Shown piece after piece: positions 1 through 5,733 of a DNA stretch of 7,587 bases (position 1 is the stretch's first letter; each line of letters starts with the position of its first letter). Location: NCBI GenBank assembly GCA_026993705.1, contig JALWSJ010000099.1:1-7587 (forward strand), read 5' to 3'. This DNA comes from Flavobacteriales bacterium (GTDB lineage Bacteria > Bacteroidota > Bacteroidia > Flavobacteriales_D > Parvicellaceae). A program made the position numbers and the translations under genes. A model generated the notes under the pieces. It was not told the DNA's origin, searched no databases, and saw only the letters and a list, made by a program, of their open reading frames with translations.

Positions 1-1100
1 ATATAGGTTCTACTCCTCTCCTTCTCTACCCTAAATTGATTCTCTTGATTAATTAAGGCTATCTCCCTATTCTTCTTCTCTAACTCTATCTGAGCCTCCA
101 ATTCGGAAATAAATTTTGTATCCTTTATAGCACTGTAATATTTCAGATAATCATATGCATTCTTAAAATCATTATTCTGCTCATAAACTTCCGCTAAATT
201 TTTATACCCTTTTTTAATATAGTCTTGATGACCGGCAAGTTCGGCAAATCCTAAACTGTTTTTCATATAAAGAATAGCTTTATCAAATTGTTTTTCCCGC
301 TGATAAAGTTCCCCCAAAGAAAAGTTAACCTCAGCTAACTCTCTTTTATTATCTATACGTTCAAATTTATCCAAAGCTTGTTTAAAATGTTCGATACTCT
401 TTTCAATATACCTGTTTTCTCTATACATTTCAGCGACATTCTTATATGCAACACCTTGCAAATAAACATTGTCCGTTTGCAAAATATTATTCAAGGCTTC
501 CAAATAGTACTGAAGAGCAAGATTATTCTGACCAAAAGAACGACTCAATTCACCCAACCCCGTATTCACTTTAGCCTTAATCCATTCATTCTTGATTTTT
601 TCAGCAATTTTAAGTGCTTTAAAATAATAATCCTTTGCCTTCTCTCTCTCTCTCAATTCCCTGTAAACATCAGCTAAATAAATATAAGACAATGCAATAC
701 TTTTTTGATTCAGATGCCTTTTAGAAAGTTCCAAAGAGGTAGTCAAAACCTCAATAGCTTTATCAAACTCCTTTTCCTTTCTATATAAATTTCCCAGTTG
801 ATGCAACCCCTTAATTTTTTCAGTTACATAATGAATATTTTCGCTGATTTGTATCGATTTTTCAACATACTCCAAAGCCTTCTTTACATCCGCATCCTGA
901 TACAACTTCGACAATTCCAAATAATGTTCTGCTAATTTATCCTGAGCCGTTTCTGTCTCTACAGCCAACTCCAATTCCAATACCCTCTCCTCATTTTGAG
1001 CAAATAAAACATAACTCGCCCCAATCACAAAAAAAAGAAGCAAAAACAAGCGACTCAATACAGAGAAGAACCAATAATTCAAAAACTTATACCCATTCAT
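1..1100 (-). CDS. Exported TPR-repeat protein, probable signalling protein (3' end outside window)
   Basis: The frame reads open from the ATG at 1100 down to base 1, giving 366 residues with no stop, so the C-terminus is missing. Residues about 9-34 are hydrophobic, followed by FAQ-NEER, which looks like a signal peptide cleaved before Gln35. From about residue 57 to 330 there are roughly seven tetratricopeptide repeats spaced near 40 residues, with recurrent patterns such as LGNLYRKEKEFDKAI, LADVYRELREREKA, LGELYQREKQFDKAI and LAEVYEQNNDFKNA. Residues 331-366 are charged and helical (LEAQIELEKKNREIAL), resembling the coiled-coil linker that precedes a transmembrane helix. In Bacteroidota such periplasmic TPR arrays usually end in a histidine kinase, LuxR-type DNA-binding, LytTR or phosphatase output domain; which one applies cannot be seen here. 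I chose ATG 1100 because the only nearby upstream ATG is followed at once by a stop. The TPR assignment is firm; the signalling role is inferred. Confidence 0.85.
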   Translation of the reverse strand, partial: MNGYKFLNYWFFSVLSRLFLLLFFVIGASYVLFAQNEERVLELELAVETETAQDKLAEHYLELSKLYQDADVKKALEYVEKSIQISENIHYVTEKIKGLHQLGNLYRKEKEFDKAIEVLTTSLELSKRHLNQKSIALSYIYLADVYRELREREKAKDYYFKALKIAEKIKNEWIKAKVNTGLGELSRSFGQNNLALQYYLEALNNILQTDNVYLQGVAYKNVAEMYRENRYIEKSIEHFKQALDKFERIDNKRELAEVNFSLGELYQREKQFDKAILYMKNSLGFAELAGHQDYIKKGYKNLAEVYEQNNDFKNAYDYLKYYSAIKDTKFISELEAQIELEKKNREIALINQENQFRVEKERSRTY

Positions 1101-1106
1101 ACCAAA

Positions 1107-1136
1107 CAAATATACTCAAATCATACAAAACAGCAA
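1107..1136 (-). promoter_or_regulatory. Bacteroidota-type promoter of the TPR gene
   Basis: Read on the minus strand, TTG (1136-1134) is followed after exactly 19 bases by TATATTTG (1114-1107). This matches the Bacteroidota sigma-factor consensus TTG-N19-TAnnTTTG without mismatch. The last base of the -7 box lies only 7 bases before the ATG at 1100. Transcription would therefore start at or within a few bases of the start codon, leaving little or no 5' leader. Confidence 0.65.
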
Positions 1137-1144
1137 GTTGATAA

Positions 1145-1323
1145 TACCTTAAATCCGCAAGTGATTTCGTTATAAATAGTCAAAACCCCATTAGAATTGG
1201 TCTAGTACAGTTATAAGACACGCAAGCGTAGCCATAGCTACGGTGAGTACCGAAAAACGAGCATTGCCAATAATGATGTGGGGTTTGGCTTTGAAATAGA
1301 ACTTGACTTACGGATTTAAGGTA
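1145..1323. mobile_element. MITE-like 179-bp palindromic element flanked by TA
   Basis: CCTTAAATCCG at 1147-1157 is exactly inverted at 1311-1321 (CGGATTTAAGG), and both ends are bordered by TA (1145-1146, 1322-1323). The pairing continues inward less perfectly: AACCCCATTAGAATTGG (1184-1200) opposes CCAATAATGATGTGGGG (1267-1283), so the element is one long imperfect hairpin. Its apex holds three small overlapping palindromes: ACGC-AA-GCGT (1220-1229), CGTAGC-CATA-GCTACG (1227-1242) and CGGT-GAGT-ACCG (1241-1252). TA at both ends fits the target duplication of IS630/Tc1-mariner-type transposases, so a non-autonomous derivative is a reasonable reading. No transposase is encoded, the element occurs once in the window, and a 2-bp flank is weak evidence, so the mobile status is inferred. 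Confidence 0.5.
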
Positions 1324-1366
1324 AAACTTAATGTAAAATAATTTTTCTCAATCATACAGGTTATTT

Positions 1367-1502
1367 GGGCGTTCCCTTTCAAGAATAAAAAACATACCGT
1401 TGCACGCTATGTTTTATACTCTTGAAAGGTCGGGCTATCCACTATATCTTTTGCCCTCCAAAAGGAGGGAGGGCAAAAGGATGCCGTTCCTATCCCTAAC
1501 GC
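1367..1502. other. Structured non-coding element with potential three-way junction fold
   Basis: The segment can fold into a closed three-way junction. The closing stem is GCGTT (1369-1373) with AACGC (1498-1502). Arm one pairs 1375-1396 with 1408-1429: 22 bp with two mismatches, starting CCTTTCAAGA and ending TCTTGAAAGG, around an 11-base loop. Arm two pairs GGC and ATCC (1433-1435, 1437-1440) with GGAT and GCC (1479-1485), leaving T1436 bulged. It is capped by TTTTGCCCT (1449-1457) with AGGGCAAAA (1470-1478). No open frame of note crosses it. I have an unverified impression that blocks with GGGCGTT, GGTCGGGCTATCC and TATCCCTAACGC recur in many Bacteroidota intergenic regions, which would make this a dispersed repeat or a structured RNA. 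The coding strand, if any, is unknown. Confidence 0.5.
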
Positions 1503-1601
1503 CAGACTGTCTAAAAACCTAATTTACAGTAAAATGTATATCTAATTATCAATTTGTTATAATTCTTGTTTTCAAGTTTCTTAGGTTTTTTAGACAGTCT
1601 G
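1503..1601. mobile_element. 99-bp MITE-like element with terminal inverted repeats and ACGC target duplication
   Basis: The left end (1503-1522, CAGACTGTCTAAAAACCTAA) is repeated inverted at 1581-1601, differing only by one extra A/T in the homopolymer run. Directly outside the repeats, ACGC occurs at 1499-1502 and again at 1602-1605, as expected for a 4-bp target-site duplication. The 58-bp interior is A+T-rich and non-coding. This is the architecture of a miniature inverted-repeat transposable element moved by a transposase encoded elsewhere; I cannot name the family. A plain hairpin is the alternative, but the matching flanks argue for insertion. It lies exactly at the end of the preceding structured element. 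Confidence 0.6.
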
Positions 1602-1621
1602 ACGCAGTTGAGATAAGTGCA

Positions 1622-1645
1622 AAGAAAACGGAGTTTAGTTTTCTT
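1622..1645. other. Short stem-loop in spacer
   Basis: AAGAAAAC (1622-1629) and GTTTTCTT (1638-1645) are perfectly complementary around the 8-base loop GGAGTTTA. There is no following T-tract, and no gene upstream needs a terminator here, so its role is unclear. It could belong to the flank of the structured element at 1367-1502 as it was before the 99-bp insertion. Confidence 0.4.
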
Positions 1646-1715
1646 AGACGATGAAATTTAACAAAGCTAATTCTGCCTAAAATATCATCATTAACAAAAA
1701 AACAGGCTGTAAATT

Positions 1716-1745
1716 TTGATTTTAGTAAAAATCATCCTATTATTG
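1716..1745 (+). promoter_or_regulatory. Bacteroidota-type promoter of the 263-aa secreted protein gene
   Basis: TTG (1716-1718) is followed after exactly 19 bases by TATTATTG (1738-1745), one mismatch from TAnnTTTG. Transcription would start near 1752, giving a leader of about 45 nt before the ATG at 1797. The element stack at 1145-1605 lies upstream of this promoter and does not interrupt it. Confidence 0.5.
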
Positions 1746-1796
1746 TCCATTCAAAAGAATCCGTTTTATTCTGAATAGAACAAATTAACCAAACAA

Positions 1797-2588
1797 ATGA
1801 ATAGATTTTTATTTATAGGACTACTGTTTTTAACTCTTGTTTCTGTAGCACAGGACAAAGGGGTAATCGTTTTAGAAGGTCATTATCAAGGTGTTGACTT
1901 ATATGTTCAAAACCCTTACGGAAGTTCCGGAGTTGGTTTTTGTGCCTACAAAGTAACCATCAACGACAACGTTACAACAGACCAAGTTGAGTCAAGTGCG
2001 TTCATTATTGACTTCACTACACAAGGTCTAAAAGTAGGAGATCCTGTCATTGTAAAGATTTTTCATAAAACAGATTGTCAACCTAAAGTTTTAAACCCTG
2101 AAGTACTTAGACCTAAAAGTACGTTCGAAACAAAAAGCATAAAAGTAGGCGATGATCAAGTTCTACGTTGGACAACAACAGGAGAACAAGGAAAATTGAC
2201 TTACAACGTAGAACAGTATCGATGGAATAAATACGTGAAAGTAGGAGAAGTAGAAGGTAAAGGAACTGCCGGTGAAAATAAATACGAATTTAAAATTACT
2301 CCTACTTCTGGAGAAAACAAATTCAGAGTAGTTCAAATAGATTACACAGGTAAGAAAAGAATGTCGCCAAAAGCAACTTACGAAAGCAAAACTAAACCAA
2401 TTGATTTAGTTGCATCAAAAAGCAAAACATTAGATTTCACAGGTGAAACTATGTTTGAGGTGTGGGATACTTACGGAAACTTAGTTAAAAAAGGATTCGG
2501 AAAAAACCCTAACGTAGATAATCTAAAAAAAGGATTGTACTACGTAAACTTCGATAACAAAACAGGTGTTGTCTGGAACAAGAAATAG
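1797..2588 (+). CDS. Secreted protein of unknown function with T9SS-like C-terminal domain
   Basis: The 263-aa product starts with a clear signal peptide (FLFIGLLFLTLVSVA), probably cleaved after Ala18 so that Gln19 becomes the mature N-terminus. Residues about 20-105 form a beta-rich region that I do not recognise; it contains the phrase YVQNPYGSSGVGFCAY and the only two cysteines, Cys49 and Cys94, which could form a disulfide. Residues about 120-195 (LRWTTTGEQ, FRVVQIDYTGKKRMSP) resemble the fibronectin/Ig-like module that often precedes sorting domains in Bacteroidota surface proteins. Residues about 210-263 (FEVWDTYGNLVKKG, NLKKGLYYVNF) look like a divergent type A T9SS sorting domain. 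No active site is visible. The gene stands alone with its own promoter and terminator. Export is well supported; T9SS cargo status is likely but unproven. Confidence 0.85.
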   Translation: MNRFLFIGLLFLTLVSVAQDKGVIVLEGHYQGVDLYVQNPYGSSGVGFCAYKVTINDNVTTDQVESSAFIIDFTTQGLKVGDPVIVKIFHKTDCQPKVLNPEVLRPKSTFETKSIKVGDDQVLRWTTTGEQGKLTYNVEQYRWNKYVKVGEVEGKGTAGENKYEFKITPTSGENKFRVVQIDYTGKKRMSPKATYESKTKPIDLVASKSKTLDFTGETMFEVWDTYGNLVKKGFGKNPNVDNLKKGLYYVNFDNKTGVVWNKK

Positions 2589-2600
2589 AATTAAAATATC

Positions 2601-2650
2601 AGAAACAAAAAAAGGCAGAACTTTCAAGTTCTGCCTTTTTTTTTGTTTCT
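2601..2650. terminator. Strong intrinsic terminator, probably bidirectional
   Basis: GGCAGAACTT (2614-2623) pairs perfectly with AAGTTCTGCC (2626-2635) around a two-base gap and is followed by nine T (2636-2644). The symmetry extends outward through seven A on the left to AGAAAC (2601-2606) and GTTTCT (2645-2650). It starts 12 bases after the stop codon of the 263-aa gene. Since an A-tract also precedes the stem, it could also stop minus-strand transcripts coming from the convergent gene at 2939-5542. Confidence 0.9.
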
Positions 2651-2938
2651 CTACAACCGTCCGGTTTTATTTCAAGAATAAGCGGAATTTTCAATCCACC
2701 ATCTTTATCCTTTTATGCAACCATTCCTATTTCAACAAGCCCCAGGCCTCATTGTTCGCATTTGCATCCCCAAAAAACCTTATAAAAATGACAAAAAAAC
2801 AAAAACAAATCTGCTGAAATCTCTCGCTGAAACTTAACTTATTTAGACAAATAACTCCCTTCAAAAGCAGAGTCTTCCTTTGTGATTAAGACTTTACTTA
2901 CGAAGATTTGGTTAACCTTCATTTACAAGTAAGAGGAT
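2651..2938. other. Convergent intergenic spacer, no gene seen
   Basis: This 288-bp spacer separates two convergent genes. I find no start-to-stop frame with protein-like composition. On the minus strand, shortly after the lamin-tail gene, TTACTT (complement of 2927-2932) can pair with AAGTAA (complement of 2894-2899), with an inner GAAG/CTTC pairing (2917-2920 with 2902-2905). It has no T-tract and would be a weak terminator at best. Confidence 0.5.
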
Positions 2939-5542
2939 TTAAAACTTACCTGCCACAACACAAGGCTTTTTTATCGCTTTAACATTTCCGTTCAAATCAA
3001 AATATTCAAAATAAACAACATAAGCTCCTATTCTCGCTTTCTCATTTAAGTTATTCAATCCATCCCAAGACACAGAACCTTCTATTCCCAAAAGCTCATT
3101 TTTCATCACATCTCTTATGATTCTTCCCTGCATATCAAAAATAGTAATATTCCCAACATAGCCGGGTTCACCCATTACATAAGAAAAGGTAATCACATCA
3201 TTATACCCATCATTGTCAGGAGAAAATTGCTCAGGCTCAACATTAAATAACGAACTGGAATTTTCTTCACTCATAAACTGAGAATTTTGAACCGTTGGAG
3301 TCGCCCAACCACTTTCTTCACTCGCACTATGCCAATTCGTTGGGGCATTTGAACCTCGATCAAAACTTATTCGTTCCAAAGAAACTCCTTCCGTTTTCTT
3401 TAACAAAGCAAATTGATAACTATCACTATAATAAACACTATCGGATACTTGATTATTCGGCAACAACAAAATAACCGTCCCTTCATTATCCGCATACGAA
3501 GGAAAACTCGTCATTTCAACAAACCTTCCATCAGTAGAGAGCGGATAAGTCTCTTTTATATTAAGAGAATCCGTAGTCAATACAATATATTCGCCGGGAG
3601 TCAACAAGAAATGAGTTATAACAGCCTTAGCATTAGCAATCGTATCATGAGCAACATTAGCTAATTGCCAATTAAATAAATCTATATTCTTACTTGAATT
3701 ATTATAAATCTCAACAAAATCACTCCCGTCCGGAAAAGGATTATAAAGAATTTCATTGATAATCAAATCTCCCTTTGCCCCCGTATGCGGTAAAATTACC
3801 TGAGCCTGAGCATTACTAATCAAATTCCCGGAGCAATCTCCAAAACCATTTACCGTAATGGTATAAACTGTTCCCGTGTCCAACCCTTGTAAAGTTATAA
3901 TTTGTACACATGACAAAAACTGATCAAAAACAATTGATGATATTCCTACCCCATTATCTATAGAGAAATTATTAATATTCACTCCTGCCGTATCAATTGT
4001 TTCGGAAAAGCAAATATTAATGGTAGCGTTGTTATCTGTTGAAGCAGAAATTATTTGCGGTGTTGTTACATCGGGGGTTGGGTCATAAACAGAGTTTTGC
4101 TGTCCAGGTGTTCCTCCGTTAGGGTCATTACTCCCCGTCCAATTTTCAGACCCAGAACATGGTATTGTCGGATTAATCAACTCTAAACTGTATCCTCCAT
4201 TTGCCTTAACTGAACTCCCATACCAATCAGATGAGTAGGTAACCCAATCAATAACAACTCCCCCTGCGTCTTTCAAGACGACATCATCCGAAGAATTATT
4301 GTATGAAGGAAGATTCGCTACTAATAGCACGTTGTTATATAAAGAAAAATCAACAGAGAAATTATCATCGGCAATAATCACATACTCCTGAGGTAACAAC
4401 GTATAATTGCCAAGCACTTCATCCGAACCCGCATCACCAATCGTCCAACCGCTAAGGTTAAAAATATGAGTTGAATTATTATAAATCTCAATATACTCAC
4501 CCGAAGGAAGCCCTAACTGCGGGCTTGGATCTGCAAAAATTTCGTTTATCACCAAATCTTTATATGAAGCTGTAACAGAAATAAAATATAAAAAACTATG
4601 CGTATCGCTCCCCATAACATTATTCGCCAAATCACTAACGTTTTGCGTTGTTAAAACATAATTCGTTCCATCCGTAAAAGCAGTCGAAAAAGTAAGATGA
4701 ACTAACACAGGATTTCCTCCATCGATTGTTGCAGAAACAGGATTTCCTACTCCATTATCAACCATATAATTCAAAACATTTTGAGCCGAGGTATTCTCGA
4801 CTGGTTCATTAAACTCAACATCTAATTGTGTACTAGAAACAACCACAACAGAAGAAACCTGCGGAGGAGTATTATCCACCAAAACATTTCCCGTAATTGA
4901 TATATTATCATAAAAAAACTTAGCAGAGTTCGATGCTGTATATTTCGACCACATTCCAAAAAACTGCGATGAAGTAATCGAAACATCATTTACACTTCCT
5001 TCAGCTACATAATTCGTTCCTCCTGATGCATCCGTAGAAAAACTCCAATCCCCGGTGGAAGTTCGCACAACTTTAACACTAACCGTAGGACTTGTCCCAA
5101 AAGTATTCCCGGTGCCAGTAAGCAACAAACTACTGCTTGTCCCTGTTTGTTTGTAAAACTTTAAAGCATCCGAACTCCCATTCTCTCCAATTCTTATGTA
5201 ATAACCATTCAAAGCTCCTTTTAAATTCGCATTATCAGACACCAAATACACTCGCGTATTATTACTATTGGAAGGACTTAAATCCATCTGCACATAAAAC
5301 TCCCACGTTAAAGTCGAGGAAAAATCTAAATTACCAACATTTGCACTTAAATAAGCTGTATCACTCTGTGCTGGTCCATTCGAATGCAACCTAAATCCTA
5401 CGTTAACCTCATATTTTGAAACATCTCCCGTCCACGTAGGATTATTCGTAAAATCACCATCTGAAAAATCATCCATTAATTGAGCCGTACCACGTAAAAA
5501 AGAGACTATAAAAAAAAGTGATAAAAGAAGAAATTTTTGCAT
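2939..5542 (-). CDS. Secreted lamin-tail-domain surface protein with FlgD-like C-terminal domain
   Basis: The 867-aa product begins with a signal peptide (residues 1-20, ending RGTA before Gln21). Residues about 22-218 look like a jelly-roll (concanavalin/laminin-G-like) domain. Two repeated units follow. The first has an Ig-like domain at about 225-320 (NTPPQVSSVVVVSSTQLDV, FNEPVE) and a lamin-tail domain at about 327-485 (DLVINEIFADPSP, EYIEIYNNS, NLSGWTIGD). The second has an Ig-like domain at about 492-585 and a lamin-tail domain at about 592-755 (DLIINEILYNPFPDGSDFVEIYNNS). Residues about 765-867 (FSPDNDGYNDVITFSY, GNITIFDMQGRIIRDV, SWDGLNN) match the FlgD-like/gliding-associated C-terminal fold used at the ends of T9SS cargo. 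Five cysteines are present (462, 511, 545, 570, 861). No catalytic motif is seen, so a binding, adhesive or scaffold role at the cell surface is inferred. It is monocistronic, convergent with the 263-aa gene and divergent from folE. Confidence 0.88.
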   Translation of the reverse strand: MQKFLLLSLFFIVSFLRGTAQLMDDFSDGDFTNNPTWTGDVSKYEVNVGFRLHSNGPAQSDTAYLSANVGNLDFSSTLTWEFYVQMDLSPSNSNNTRVYLVSDNANLKGALNGYYIRIGENGSSDALKFYKQTGTSSSLLLTGTGNTFGTSPTVSVKVVRTSTGDWSFSTDASGGTNYVAEGSVNDVSITSSQFFGMWSKYTASNSAKFFYDNISITGNVLVDNTPPQVSSVVVVSSTQLDVEFNEPVENTSAQNVLNYMVDNGVGNPVSATIDGGNPVLVHLTFSTAFTDGTNYVLTTQNVSDLANNVMGSDTHSFLYFISVTASYKDLVINEIFADPSPQLGLPSGEYIEIYNNSTHIFNLSGWTIGDAGSDEVLGNYTLLPQEYVIIADDNFSVDFSLYNNVLLVANLPSYNNSSDDVVLKDAGGVVIDWVTYSSDWYGSSVKANGGYSLELINPTIPCSGSENWTGSNDPNGGTPGQQNSVYDPTPDVTTPQIISASTDNNATINICFSETIDTAGVNINNFSIDNGVGISSIVFDQFLSCVQIITLQGLDTGTVYTITVNGFGDCSGNLISNAQAQVILPHTGAKGDLIINEILYNPFPDGSDFVEIYNNSSKNIDLFNWQLANVAHDTIANAKAVITHFLLTPGEYIVLTTDSLNIKETYPLSTDGRFVEMTSFPSYADNEGTVILLLPNNQVSDSVYYSDSYQFALLKKTEGVSLERISFDRGSNAPTNWHSASEESGWATPTVQNSQFMSEENSSSLFNVEPEQFSPDNDGYNDVITFSYVMGEPGYVGNITIFDMQGRIIRDVMKNELLGIEGSVSWDGLNNLNEKARIGAYVVYFEYFDLNGNVKAIKKPCVVAGKF

Positions 5543-5570
5543 ACTATAAAAGTCAAATTAATTTTGGATA

Positions 5571-5603
5571 TAAATATAGTATATTTTAAAAAATAATGCT
5601 CAA
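5571..5603 (-). promoter_or_regulatory. Possible promoter of the lamin-tail gene
   Basis: On the minus strand, TATATTTA (5578-5571) differs from TAnnTTTG by its last base. TTG lies 22 bases upstream (5603-5601), within the tolerated spacing range. The predicted start near 5564 would give a leader of about 22 nt. The surrounding sequence is so A+T-rich that a chance match is possible. Confidence 0.35.
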
Positions 5604-5696
5604 AAAATATTAATTTAATATTGGCTTTCTACAATCAACACTCCTCAAGTATCATTAAATAAGCTGTTAAAAGCAGAATAATAAAATCCAAATCCT

Positions 5697-5704
5697 TATC
5701 TTTA
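5697..5704 (+). promoter_or_regulatory. Possible -7 box of the folE-cysS operon
   Basis: TATCTTTA matches the Bacteroidota -7 consensus TAnnTTTG except for the last base. It would place the transcript start near 5711, about 23 nt before the folE ATG. No TTG lies 17-23 bases upstream, so the -33 element is missing or divergent and the call stays tentative. Confidence 0.35.
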
Positions 5705-5733
5705 CAAATTCATTCTTATACACGAATAATTTA

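Larger units (their letters stand above)
1101..1796. other. Divergent intergenic region of 696 bp packed with palindromic elements
   Basis: No convincing open frame is present on either strand. The outer edges carry one promoter for each flanking gene (1107-1136 minus, 1716-1745 plus). Between them lie three structured elements almost back to back (1145-1323, 1367-1502, 1503-1601), each listed separately. The rest is A+T-rich spacer with one further stem-loop at 1622-1645. I see no tRNA, riboswitch or CRISPR repeat here. Confidence 0.7.

Noticed and set aside
378..677. 99-codon plus-strand open frame
   Set aside because: It lies wholly antisense to the TPR gene, whose repeat pattern is unmistakable; it is a shadow frame.
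1367..1502. Resemblance to an integron attC site because of GCGTT and AACGC at the ends
   Set aside because: attC sites need an AAC-containing box first and a GTT-containing box last. Here the order is GTT then AAC on both strands, and no integrase or gene cassette is present.
1503..1601. Interpretation of the inverted repeat as a transcription terminator
   Set aside because: The spacer between arms is 58 bp, no gene ends nearby (both flanking genes diverge from here), and the matching ACGC flanks fit insertion better.
2650..2780. Minus-strand reading with protein-like fragment (KDKDGGLKIPLILEIKPDG) suggesting a gene remnant
   Set aside because: The frame is broken by stops on its upstream side, is very short and has no recognisable homologue, so a pseudogene claim cannot be supported.
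2566..2817. 83-codon plus-strand open frame across the terminator
   Set aside because: It starts inside the 263-aa gene in another frame, runs through the terminator hairpin and has low-complexity, non-protein-like composition.
5543..5733. Search for a riboswitch (for example a pterin/THF-type) in the folE leader
   Set aside because: The predicted leader is only about 23 nt, and the A+T-rich 191-bp spacer shows no extended pairing, so there is no support for a riboswitch.
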